DNA of 10,145 nt. Origin: an uncultured Clostridia bacterium. Its GTDB lineage: Bacteria; Bacillota; Clostridia; Christensenellales; Aristaeellaceae. Where the stretch lies: positions 1 through 10,145 of the forward strand of contig CALCUD010000077.1 of NCBI GenBank assembly GCA_937906775.1, read 5' to 3'. Position numbers and translations under genes: made by a program. Each line of letters opens with the position of its first letter. The first letter of the stretch is position 1. The notes beneath the pieces were generated by a model that did no database searches, was not told the DNA's origin, and worked only from the letters and a program-made list of their open reading frames with translations. Below, piece by piece: positions 1-5,266 of the stretch.

Positions 1-309
1 CGTGGGATGCGCGTTGACGATGCGACAAGCGAGCTGGATCGGCTGATTTCGCGCGCAAGGAACGGTGGCGTTCGGGTCTTCGGCGTGGTGACTGGGTATG
101 GCAGTTCCGGCGGGACGAGCCGCATCAAGTCCGCTGTGCTGGCCGCCTGCCGGAAGTACTTGAAGCAGAATCACATCCGCGGGTTCCTGGACGGCGAACA
201 TGCCGGCGACATCTTCTCGAAGCAGTTCCTGTCATTCCCCGACACCGGTGCGATTCCCGTCGCCTACAAGCGCAGCCCCAACCCGGGCATCGTCTTCATC
301 GCGGTTTGA
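1..309 (+). CDS. Smr-domain protein, 5' end cut off by the window
   Basis: The frame is open to base 1 and reads R-G before the first ATG at 7. The residues RGMRVDDATSELDRLI match the start of an Smr domain (the family's D-L-H-G-x-x-V-x-x-A pattern), so the ATG at 7 is probably an internal Met and the true start lies upstream. The second conserved element, V-T-G-Y-G-S-S-G-G, stands where Smr domains carry their H-G-x-G glycine-rich turn. Smr domains (MutS2 C-terminus, stand-alone Smr proteins) bind or nick nucleic acids; here the canonical turn histidine is replaced by Thr, so activity is uncertain. Only about 100 residues are visible and the stop is TGA at 307-309. Codons are strongly G/C-ending, like the next gene, which starts 26 bp downstream. 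Family call fairly sure; cellular role not known. Confidence 0.6.
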   Translation, partial: RGMRVDDATSELDRLISRARNGGVRVFGVVTGYGSSGGTSRIKSAVLAACRKYLKQNHIRGFLDGEHAGDIFSKQFLSFPDTGAIPVAYKRSPNPGIVFIAV

Positions 310-315
310 TATAAT
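310..315 (+). promoter_or_regulatory. Possible -10 box between the Smr and FlbD-like genes
   Basis: A perfect TATAAT lies directly after the TGA stop at 307-309 and 20 bp before the ATG at 336, conspicuous in GC-rich surroundings. No recognisable -35 hexamer lies 16-18 bp upstream, so it may be chance or a weak internal promoter. Confidence 0.25.
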
Positions 316-335
316 ATTGCGCAAAGGAAAAGCGA

Positions 336-947
336 ATGTACATCAAGCTGACGAGATTCGACAACCGTCCGGTGTGGCTCAATGCCGCGTTCGTCGTGAC
401 GGTGGAGCCGCGAAGGGATGGAAGCGGGGCCGTCGTGGTGCCCATTGGCGACGGACTCGACTATGATGTCCGCGAGTCGCCGGAGGAGGTGCTGCGGATG
501 CTGGAGGGATGTCCCGCGCCGCAGGTCGTCCCCGTGCCGGTCTCCGATTGCCTCACGAAGACGCCCGCAGACGTCTCGCCGGAGCCGGAACGGAAGCCGG
601 TGGAGCCGGTGCGGCAGGAAAAAGAGGCTGAGAAGCCGGTCGAGGGACGAGCGGAGGCCCCCGCGGTGATGCCTGCGGCCCCGGCAGAGAAGCCGGCGAA
701 GAAGCCGGTGAGGGCGAAGAAGCCCGCGGCGGCGAAGAAGGCGAAGCCGGCGAAGAAGCCGGTGCTGGAGCTGTCGGACGAGGAGGTGACCCGCCTCGGG
801 AAGCTCGCGCCGAAGTCCATTGCCAAGCTCAAGAACACGCTGAGCACCCAGTTCCGTGTCGCGGACGTCTCCGAGACGGTCGCGGCCCTGGAGGCGAAGG
901 GCGTCATCAAGCTCGACGGCAACCACGTCAGCTGGACCGTGGACTGA
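336..947 (+). CDS. FlbD-like N-terminal domain fused by a Lys/Pro/Ala linker to a winged-helix-like C-terminus
   Basis: A 203-residue protein in three parts. Residues 1-57 (MYIKLTRFDNRPVWLN..., ending YDVRESPEEVLRML) resemble the small FlbD family: short beta strands, an x-L-N-x motif, then V-[KR]-E-S-x-E-E-V. Free-standing FlbD-like proteins are about 60-80 residues, so this one is extended. Residues about 60-142 are a low-complexity Pro/Glu then Lys/Pro/Ala linker with histone-H1-like KKPxxxKK units; two are encoded by an identical 22-base direct repeat at 689-710 and 743-764. Residues about 145-203 (LAPKSIAKLKNTLSTQF ... LEAKGVIKLDGNHVSW) look like helix-helix-wing, similar in pattern to small winged-helix modules at the ends of NYN-type proteins. 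The basic linker plus wing suggests nucleic-acid binding; this is inference. Start chosen for ATG with AAAGGA about 8 bases upstream. No flagellar genes are nearby, so a flagellar role is not supported. Confidence 0.7.
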   Translation: MYIKLTRFDNRPVWLNAAFVVTVEPRRDGSGAVVVPIGDGLDYDVRESPEEVLRMLEGCPAPQVVPVPVSDCLTKTPADVSPEPERKPVEPVRQEKEAEKPVEGRAEAPAVMPAAPAEKPAKKPVRAKKPAAAKKAKPAKKPVLELSDEEVTRLGKLAPKSIAKLKNTLSTQFRVADVSETVAALEAKGVIKLDGNHVSWTVD

Positions 948-950
948 TCC

Positions 951-2525
951 GTGAATTTCAACTGGGACCAGGCGGGGATGCCCGCGAATCTCGTCAGCCG
1001 TCTCGGACGGCGTGAGCTGACGGACTTCAAGTCGGTGCTGAATGACGCCAACAATCACGTCAGGAGCACGATTGACGCCGAGGCGATGGCGCAGGAACTG
1101 ATGGAATCCGGCCGCGGGGATCTTGTTGAAATGGTGCGGGGCTTTTTTATGTCAACGGCTATTTCATATCAGGCTCCAAATGCACCAACAATAGGAGGTA
1201 AATTAAAGAACTTTTCATGTTATATAGATACCCGAATAATCATTGATGCTTTAGGGCTTCACCTTAAACAGGCAAAAGAATGTGCTATTGAATTCCTGTC
1301 GATGCTTAAATCGTCTGGTTCTTCTTTATATTGTTTTACTCATAACTATCAAGAAATTGTTGATGTTATTTCTGCATATAAGTATTGTAAACAGTATCCT
1401 TCAAATTATAATGCTCCCAATACACTTGAATTGTTTGATGAAATGAACTTTACAATCAATGACATCGATTCCTATCTTTCATTGCTGAAACAACGTGTTC
1501 AGGGGCTTGGTATTAAAATTGTTGATACACCATCATATGAGGAATCACTCAACCAAGAAGCACTTATTGATGAGACTGGATTAGAGGAAATCTTGATTGA
1601 TCAAATTCGCTATAAGGGAAGAAATGAGAAGAAAGCGGCACAAAATGACGTCAATAGTGTAGCAGCAATAATGCGCTTGCGAAATGGAAGCAAACCGGTT
1701 GAATTAGAAAAAGCAAAATATATTTTTGTTAGTTCCAATATTCGTTATTGTAATACTGCTAGCAAATTTTTGAATCAGAATATCGGTGAATGTATTCCTG
1801 CGGTAATGAGTGAAGCATATATATCAGCCGTTCTATGGCTAAAAAACTATGATTCACATCAAAACTACCCGAAGCACCGATTAATTGAAAATGCACTTGC
1901 ATCTATTGAACCCAACAGTCAGTTCCTCAATAGTTTCTATGGAGCTATTGAAAAATTGCAAGCAGGTGGAAGTATTACCGATGAAGAAGCAGCAATTATT
2001 CGTACTGATCTGTTTTGCAAACGACAAATTATGGAAGATTCTCAAGGGGATCCTTCCAGAATTCGTGATGATACTATCATTGATCTGCGTGACAGATTGA
2101 AAGAACAATACATTGGAGAAGAAAGAAATGCCACCAAACTGCAGTATGAAGCATATATAAAAGAGAAAGGTGAACGATTAAAAGCAGTGAAAAAGGCTTT
2201 GGATGAAATCCAAAAAATCGGTTCTGAAACACACGACTTAGTATTTTCAAAATGGAGGAATATTTCTTTTGTTATTCTTGGGCTATTGCTCATCGTGTCT
2301 ATTGCTTGCATTGTTATTTCAATTATTGGTAATACTTCATTCGGCCTTGCTGCGGCTATTGTATCTGGTCTCTTTGAACTATACGGTTTCTTTGATTTGA
2401 TTTGTGGAAAGAAAGAAATCATCAATAAATGGATTGAAAAACATGCAACAGCAGAAGCCGATAAAGCTATGGACACAAAAAGAGAAGAATACGAAAAAAT
2501 ACTCGGATCATTGAGCAAATACTAA
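951..2525 (+). CDS. PIN-like domain protein with coiled coil and two C-terminal membrane segments
   Basis: A 524-residue protein with a GTG start 3 bases after the previous stop and no clear Shine-Dalgarno. Residues 88-100 (FSCYIDTRIIIDA) form the first strand of a PIN-like fold with acidic D93; E135 in NYQEIVDV, D233 in NDVNSVAAIMRL and IFVSSN (258-263) occupy the expected later positions of the acidic pocket and last core strand. PIN domains are metal-dependent RNases or structure-specific nucleases. Residues about 375-430 are highly charged and helical (coiled-coil-like), followed by hydrophobic segments at about 438-460 and 464-482 and a short charged tail, so the nuclease part should be tethered to the inner face of the membrane. 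Residues 1 to about 63 are encoded in GC-rich DNA and the rest in very AT-rich DNA, in one frame; an internal ATG at 1149 could be an alternative start. A phage-defence role is possible but inferred from architecture only. Confidence 0.7.
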   Translation: MNFNWDQAGMPANLVSRLGRRELTDFKSVLNDANNHVRSTIDAEAMAQELMESGRGDLVEMVRGFFMSTAISYQAPNAPTIGGKLKNFSCYIDTRIIIDALGLHLKQAKECAIEFLSMLKSSGSSLYCFTHNYQEIVDVISAYKYCKQYPSNYNAPNTLELFDEMNFTINDIDSYLSLLKQRVQGLGIKIVDTPSYEESLNQEALIDETGLEEILIDQIRYKGRNEKKAAQNDVNSVAAIMRLRNGSKPVELEKAKYIFVSSNIRYCNTASKFLNQNIGECIPAVMSEAYISAVLWLKNYDSHQNYPKHRLIENALASIEPNSQFLNSFYGAIEKLQAGGSITDEEAAIIRTDLFCKRQIMEDSQGDPSRIRDDTIIDLRDRLKEQYIGEERNATKLQYEAYIKEKGERLKAVKKALDEIQKIGSETHDLVFSKWRNISFVILGLLLIVSIACIVISIIGNTSFGLAAAIVSGLFELYGFFDLICGKKEIINKWIEKHATAEADKAMDTKREEYEKILGSLSKY

Positions 2526-2545
2526 ATGATGAACAGGAGATCAAA

Positions 2546-2746
2546 ATGGAACAATCTGAGTGGTCAGGTTTATCATCAGAAACAAAGAAGAAACGGCTCT
2601 ATCTTCAACAGAAGGATTTGCTAGATAAATTCCTTGAACGGAACGCTATCACGAAGGCTGAATACGACAAAAGTCTAGGTGACCTAACCAGAAGAATGGG
2701 AATGGAGCAATTGCTTCAGAGTTTGTCAGCTAATAATGGTGGTTGA
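2546..2746 (+). CDS. Small SHOCT-like protein
   Basis: A 66-residue protein with a good ribosome binding site (AGGAGA, 2535-2540) five bases before ATG, starting 20 bp after the PIN-like gene and sharing its AT-rich composition, so the two are probably co-transcribed. Residues 20-53 (LYLQQKDLLDKFLERNAITKAEYDKS...) follow the SHOCT pattern: an amphipathic helix with K-x-L-L-D, then a G/N-A-I-T-x-x-E-Y/F-D turn and a second short helix. SHOCT modules are short helical oligomerisation or membrane-associated pieces, often at protein ends; here it is nearly the whole protein. No membrane segment, no cysteines. It may be a partner or regulator of the PIN-like protein, or simply a small element-borne protein; the sequence does not decide. 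The last codons overlap the first CAGCTAA copy (2727-2733) of the repeat field. Confidence 0.65.
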   Translation: MEQSEWSGLSSETKKKRLYLQQKDLLDKFLERNAITKAEYDKSLGDLTRRMGMEQLLQSLSANNGG

Positions 2747-2775
2747 TATTAGCTGACTAACTGGATTCATGATTA

Positions 2776-2795
2776 CAGCTAATCGCGTTAGCTGG
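2776..2795. repeat. Palindromic repeat unit, copy 1
   Basis: CAGCTAATCGCGTTAGCTGG: 7-base inverted arms (CAGCTAA / TTAGCTG) around a 5-base centre. It matches copy 2 at 3036-3055 at 19 of 20 positions, so the combined unit, not just the heptamer, is repeated. Confidence 0.7.
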
Positions 2796-3035
2796 GGTGA
2801 GGTTTGTGAGACAGCTATTTATGTACAGATGTGATAACTGAGGAAAAGATGATAAGCAGTCAAATGCTGCTTAAATACCCCGGAATATCGATGTTTGGGT
2901 GCATAAAGTGCGTATAAGCATCCGAAAGGCTATATGACCTACCACCATCAGAAAATCGTGCCTTCCACCCAAATTAGCTGAAAATTTCTGCTTGCTCGGA
3001 TTTCCGATTAGCTGAGGACGTTTTTATTAGCTGGC

Positions 3036-3055
3036 CAGCTAATCGCATTAGCTGG
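3036..3055. repeat. Palindromic repeat unit, copy 2
   Basis: CAGCTAATCGCATTAGCTGG, differing from the copy at 2776-2795 by one base in the centre. Its left arm is also the right arm of the perfect 16-base palindrome at 3027-3042, giving three heptamers in 28 bases. Confidence 0.7.
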
Positions 3056-3076
3056 AAACCGGTCAAAAAATGGCAT

Positions 3077-3123
3077 AAAAAATGAGGCTACCATTTCGAC
3101 TATGATGTCAAAAATGGTAGCCT
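3077..3123 (-). terminator. Rho-independent terminator of the tRNA-Arg gene
   Basis: A perfect 12-base-pair stem (3085-3096 with 3112-3123, AGGCTACCATTT and its complement) and a 15-base loop. On the minus strand the stem is followed by CATTTTTT (3084-3077). It begins two bases after the encoded CCA of the tRNA, so the tRNA is probably transcribed alone or last in its unit. Confidence 0.8.
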
Positions 3124-3125
3124 TT

Positions 3126-3202
3126 TGGCGATCCTGGCGCGATTCGAACGCGCGGCCTTTCGCTTAGGAGGCGAATGCTCTATCCTGCTGAGCTACAGGA
3201 CC
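3126..3202 (-). tRNA. tRNA-Arg (anticodon CCT), CCA encoded
   Basis: Read on the minus strand: 7-bp acceptor stem GGTCCTG (3202-3196) with CAGGATC (3136-3130), one G-U pair; D-arm TAGCTCAGCAGGATAGAGCA; anticodon arm TTCGC-CTCCTAA-GCGAA, giving anticodon CCT, which reads AGG; T-arm GCGCG-TTCGAAT-CGCGC; discriminator G at 3129 and an encoded CCA at 3128-3126. All invariant loop positions are present, so it looks functional. No clear promoter is visible on its 5' side (bases above 3202), where the spacer carries TAACGAT and TTAGCTG repeats. tRNA 3' ends are frequent integration sites, and the AT-rich genes 951-2746 lie on its 3' side. Confidence 0.95.
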
Positions 3203-3247
3203 AAGTAAGGAAAATCAAGGGTTTGCGTGGTTTCGTGGAGGAGACTA

Positions 3248-3299
3248 TCTAACGATTTCTAACGATTTCGTTAGCTGTGATTAGCTGGCTTCTAACGAT
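3248..3299. repeat. TCTAACGAT direct repeats with an embedded inverted repeat
   Basis: TCTAACGAT occurs at 3248-3256, 3258-3266 and 3291-3299. The middle copy forms a perfect 7+2+7 inverted repeat, CTAACGA-TT-TCGTTAG (3259-3274), which runs straight into a TTAGCTG copy at 3271-3277. A related TAACGA...TCGTTA pair lies at 3482-3503. These stand just upstream of the tRNA 5' end. Confidence 0.65.
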
Positions 3300-3345
3300 G
3301 GCGGAAGGTTCGATTTACGGACCTGTCCGAAATGGGCATTTACAC

Positions 3346-3370
3346 CCGGCGAGACTCGAACTCCGGACCG
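3346..3370 (-). pseudogene. Possible tRNA 3'-end relic (T-arm-like)
   Basis: On the minus strand this reads GAGTTCGAGTCTCGCCGGGTG, with a T-loop TTCGAGT flanked by GAG/CTC and then an acceptor-like CCGGGTG. Only three T-stem pairs form and no matching D-arm, anticodon arm or 5' acceptor strand was found upstream. It may be a fragment left by integration at a tRNA gene, or chance. Confidence 0.3.
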
Positions 3371-3544
3371 GTTTCGGAATTCTTACTCAGGTGATAGGTT
3401 GCCTTTTTCTTAGGAGTTCGTTTTAGGCTTGTTCCGGGCTGTCCTTTGAAGTGCTGCAAAGCGCCTAAATTCGGGCTTTTCTAACGAATCACTCTGCTCG
3501 TTAAACCCTCGGTAATCTCCGCAAATCCCGGTTGGTGTTAGCAG

Positions 3545-3566
3545 AATGTTGGCAACTGCCAACATT
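3545..3566. repeat. Perfect 22-base inverted repeat
   Basis: Ten-base arms (AATGTTGGCA and TGCCAACATT) separated by AC. Neither side has a T-run, so it does not look like a terminator; it could be a protein-binding palindrome or part of an element end. Confidence 0.6.
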
Positions 3567-3679
3567 GGCGGCATCCTCCGTTGACCGGCGTTCGTCATTG
3601 TTAGCAGAAATGCTCAGGTGAGTTAAATCCTTTTGTTAAGGGGGCCTTATATACTACGGAGCACTCTATTCCATATGCT

Positions 3680-3895
3680 TTGTTTATTCTTTTTATTGTT
3701 AGCAACAATGGGAAAGGAGTTGCTATTTGGCTTCACGCTGGCTATACTTGTGGACGATTAGTCAGAATGATAAATCAGTACACTTCTGGAAAGGTTATAG
3801 AGCAGTGGAAAAGCCAAGGGTTATGTCCTAAGTGTGGTGGAACATTCAAGGGATTGTTTAGTAAAAAATGCTCTCAGTGTGGTACAGCAAAGTAA
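3680..3895 (+). CDS. Small zinc-ribbon protein (start unresolved)
   Basis: The C-terminal 25 residues, GLCPKCGGTFKG-LFSKKCSQCG, hold two CxxC knuckles (CPKC and CSQC) that should bind one zinc ion, a typical small zinc ribbon, followed by TAK and a stop. The conserved-looking core begins at the ATG at 3767 (MINQYTSGKVIEQWKSQGL). The start at 3680 is a TTG without a ribosome binding site; a good GGAAAGGAG lies at 3711-3719, but the in-frame codon at suitable spacing is ATT at 3725. Coordinates are therefore the outer limit; the safest protein is the 42-residue version from 3767. The frame stays open upstream to 3605, so this may also be the tail of a decayed larger gene. Function unknown; such ribbons usually mediate nucleic-acid or protein contacts. 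Confidence 0.5.
   Translation: MFILFIVSNNGKGVAIWLHAGYTCGRLVRMINQYTSGKVIEQWKSQGLCPKCGGTFKGLFSKKCSQCGTAK
3695..3709. promoter_or_regulatory. Short palindrome before the zinc-ribbon core
   Basis: ATTGTTAGCAACAAT, six-base arms around AGC, just before the GGAAAGGAG at 3711. It shares GTTAGC with the repeats at 2787, 3270, 3537 and 3600 and could be an operator; no partner regulator is identifiable. Confidence 0.3.
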
Positions 3896-4000
3896 TCATT
3901 TGACGGTTATTTTTACTCTTGCTGGATGGCTACCAGAAATTCTTTGTTCAGGGTCTGACTGCCGGCAGTGTCAAAGGTTGACAGTAAATCAAAAGAGAGA

Positions 4001-4034
4001 AACTGACTACCAAACAAACGGTGGTCAGTTTTTT
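4001..4034 (+). terminator. Rho-independent terminator upstream of the lacI-type gene
   Basis: An 11-base-pair stem (4001-4011 AACTGACTACC with 4020-4030 GGTGGTCAGTT, one G-U pair) with loop AAACAAAC, followed by TTTTTT (4029-4034). It separates the zinc-ribbon transcript from the carbohydrate locus. The 100 bases before it contain a 12-base palindrome, ACTGCCGGCAGT (3958-3969), but no gene. Confidence 0.85.
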
Positions 4035-4073
4035 CTATAAATGAAACAGTGATCATCGAACAAATCTCGCTTA

Positions 4074-4102
4074 TTGATTGTGATCCATCTCCGTGCTAAT
4101 CT
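4074..4102 (+). promoter_or_regulatory. Candidate promoter of the LacI-family gene
   Basis: TTGATT (4074-4079) and TAATCT (4097-4102) are separated by 17 bases, a sigma-A-type spacing, about 80 bases before the ATG at 4185 and just downstream of the terminator at 4001-4034. No copy of the 5234-5247 palindrome is near it, so autoregulation is not indicated. Confidence 0.45.
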
Positions 4103-4184
4103 ATAAATACACGCTGGTCTTTTCAATCGGCAGGCAGCACAGAGTGAGCTTTCATTCCATCCAATACAACACGGAGAATATGTT

Positions 4185-5216
4185 ATGACGATCAAAGAAA
4201 TCGCGGAAGCCCTGAATGTTTCGACAGCTACAGTCTCCAATGTGATTCATGGACATCTGAAGAAAATGTCTCCGGAAACAGCTGAGATCATTCGCAAACA
4301 GCTGGAGGAATACCAGTATATTCCCAACATGGGCGCGCGAATGCTGGCACAGGGAGACAGCTCGATCATTGGTGTGATCACCAACTACCCGAACAGAGAA
4401 GAAAAGTTTGCCCTGCAGGATCCTTTTGTCAGTCAGATGGTCGCTGCTCTGGAAAATGCCATCCGTACTGAAGGATACTATATGATGCTGCACGCGGCAC
4501 AAAATGCCAATGAAATCCACAGAATTGCCCAGACCTGGAACGCTGACGGTTTGATCGTAATGGGTCTGCAGGCGAATCAATGCCGTGAGTTGGTCAGTGT
4601 CTCCCAAAAGCCCATTATGTTTGTAGACTGCTATTTTGATGAAGGAGAACAATATAACAACATTGGTTTGAATGATCAGCGCGGAATGTATCAACTGACA
4701 CGATACCTGCTGAAGCAGGGGCATCGAAACATGCTCTTTATCGGTGATCAGCCAACTCTGTGGGGCGTTGATGCCAGGAGATTGCAAGGACACATTGCTG
4801 CTCTTGAACAAGCCGGAATCGAATGGAGTGAGCAGCGGTATTTTATGATCTCCAAAGACCGGAAACTCCGGGAACAGGATCTGAGAACCCTGACACAGCG
4901 AATTGGTGTCGAGAATGAAACCGTATGGGTTTTCATCTCGGATTATTATGCTGTGGAAGCAATAGACTATCTGACAGACCATGGTTTCTCCGTCCCGAAT
5001 GATATATCCGTCACCGGGTTCGATGACAACATATTGGCGCATGTGATCCGTCCGAGACTGACCACTGTACATCAGGATGTGACAAAAAAGGCCGAAGCCG
5101 CCGTTAAGGCTATGATCGGTATCCTGCAGGGACAGCAGAAGCAGCCGGTCAGCATTGTTCAGAATACTCGTACAGTACATGGGAAAAGTATCAGGATTCT
5201 GATTGATAAAAAATAA
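4185..5216 (+). CDS. LacI/GalR-family transcriptional regulator
   Basis: A 343-residue repressor of normal family length. The N-terminus MTIKEIAEALNVSTATVSNV is the LacI helix-turn-helix (recognition helix about 13-21), followed by the hinge YIPNMGARMLA (45-55), which inserts in the operator minor groove. Residues 61-343 form the periplasmic-binding-protein-like sugar domain: IIGVITNYP, DGLIVMGL, PIMFVD, GHRNMLFIGD and the family signature ISVTGFDDN (Gly about 278) with LTTVHQD. Start set by GGAG (4173-4176) eight bases before the ATG. It lies directly upstream of and parallel to the GH66/transporter operon, separated by 115 bases holding a CG-centred palindrome, so it is the likely local regulator, releasing DNA when a sugar (perhaps isomaltose or an isomaltooligosaccharide) binds. 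The ligand is inferred from the neighbours only. Confidence 0.93.
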   Translation: MTIKEIAEALNVSTATVSNVIHGHLKKMSPETAEIIRKQLEEYQYIPNMGARMLAQGDSSIIGVITNYPNREEKFALQDPFVSQMVAALENAIRTEGYYMMLHAAQNANEIHRIAQTWNADGLIVMGLQANQCRELVSVSQKPIMFVDCYFDEGEQYNNIGLNDQRGMYQLTRYLLKQGHRNMLFIGDQPTLWGVDARRLQGHIAALEQAGIEWSEQRYFMISKDRKLREQDLRTLTQRIGVENETVWVFISDYYAVEAIDYLTDHGFSVPNDISVTGFDDNILAHVIRPRLTTVHQDVTKKAEAAVKAMIGILQGQQKQPVSIVQNTRTVHGKSIRILIDKK

Positions 5217-5233
5217 ACAGGCGCAGCCAAAAG

Positions 5234-5247
5234 GTTATGCGCATAAC
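5234..5247. promoter_or_regulatory. Candidate LacI-family operator
   Basis: GTTATGCGCATAAC is a perfect 14-base palindrome with the central CG usual in LacI/GalR operators, 17 bases after the regulator's stop. It lies just upstream of the extended -10 at 5254-5262, over the -35/spacer region, a position suited to repression. Confidence 0.7.
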
Positions 5248-5253
5248 ATATTG

Positions 5254-5262
5254 TGGTATAAG
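5254..5262 (+). promoter_or_regulatory. Candidate extended -10 promoter of the GH66/transporter operon
   Basis: TGGTATAAG fits TGn plus a TATAAT-like hexamer (TATAAG, 5257-5262). No good -35 is present, as allowed for extended -10 promoters; the would-be -35 position is occupied by the operator palindrome. Transcription would begin near 5268, at the foot of the hairpin 5267-5303. Confidence 0.4.
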
Positions 5263-5266
5263 GATT

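Larger units (their letters stand above)
2727..3287. repeat. Cluster of eleven TTAGCTG/CAGCTAA heptamers
   Basis: TTAGCTG on the plus strand begins at 2749, 2788, 2974, 3008, 3027, 3048, 3271 and 3281; its complement CAGCTAA begins at 2727, 2776 and 3036. Eleven copies in about 560 bases compares with about 0.07 expected for a random 7-mer counted on both strands. Copies are often paired head to head: 3027-3042 is a perfect 16-base palindrome (TTAGCTGGCCAGCTAA). The copies lie on both sides of the tRNA gene. Multiple short sites of this kind are typical of binding arrays for a recombinase, excisionase, replication initiator or repressor; which of these applies is not visible. Confidence 0.75.
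3300..3679. other. Non-coding spacer with dispersed short repeats
   Basis: No convincing protein gene is seen between the tRNA and the zinc-ribbon ORF. A 62-codon minus-strand frame at 3410-3598 exists, but it lacks a ribosome binding site and contains no motif I recognise. The stretch holds the tRNA T-arm-like fragment (about 3346-3370), GTTAGCAGAA twice (3537-3546 and 3600-3609), CTCAGGTGA twice (3386-3394 and 3613-3621), the TAACGA...TCGTTA pair (3482-3503) and the inverted repeat at 3545-3566. It resembles degraded element-end DNA. Confidence 0.5.

Noticed and set aside
689..764. 22-base direct repeat (689-710 and 743-764) as a mobile-element signature
   Set aside because: It lies in frame in the Lys/Pro/Ala linker and simply encodes repeated KPAKKPV units; low-complexity coding explains it.
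264..1058. Long minus-strand frames opposite the FlbD-like gene
   Set aside because: GC-rich DNA gives long open antisense frames; the products are Arg/Leu-rich low complexity and mirror the real gene.
2853..2873. Small stem-loop TAAGCAG/CTGCTTA as a terminator for the SHOCT-like gene
   Set aside because: Only 7 base pairs, over 100 bases after the stop and not followed by a T-run.
2727..3287. Possible CRISPR array
   Set aside because: Repeat units are only 7-20 bases, occur in both orientations and have irregular spacing; no cas genes are present.
3410..3598. A 62-codon minus-strand frame in the spacer
   Set aside because: No ribosome binding site, no recognisable motif, and it covers an inverted repeat and dispersed short repeats; more likely non-coding.
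3834..4040. A plus-strand frame overlapping the zinc-ribbon gene and the terminator
   Set aside because: It runs out of frame through the zinc-ribbon coding region and through the terminator hairpin, and lacks a ribosome binding site.
4152..5180. A 342-codon minus-strand frame opposite the LacI-family gene
   Set aside because: The plus strand encodes an unmistakable LacI-family protein with HTH and sugar domain; the antisense product has no family features.
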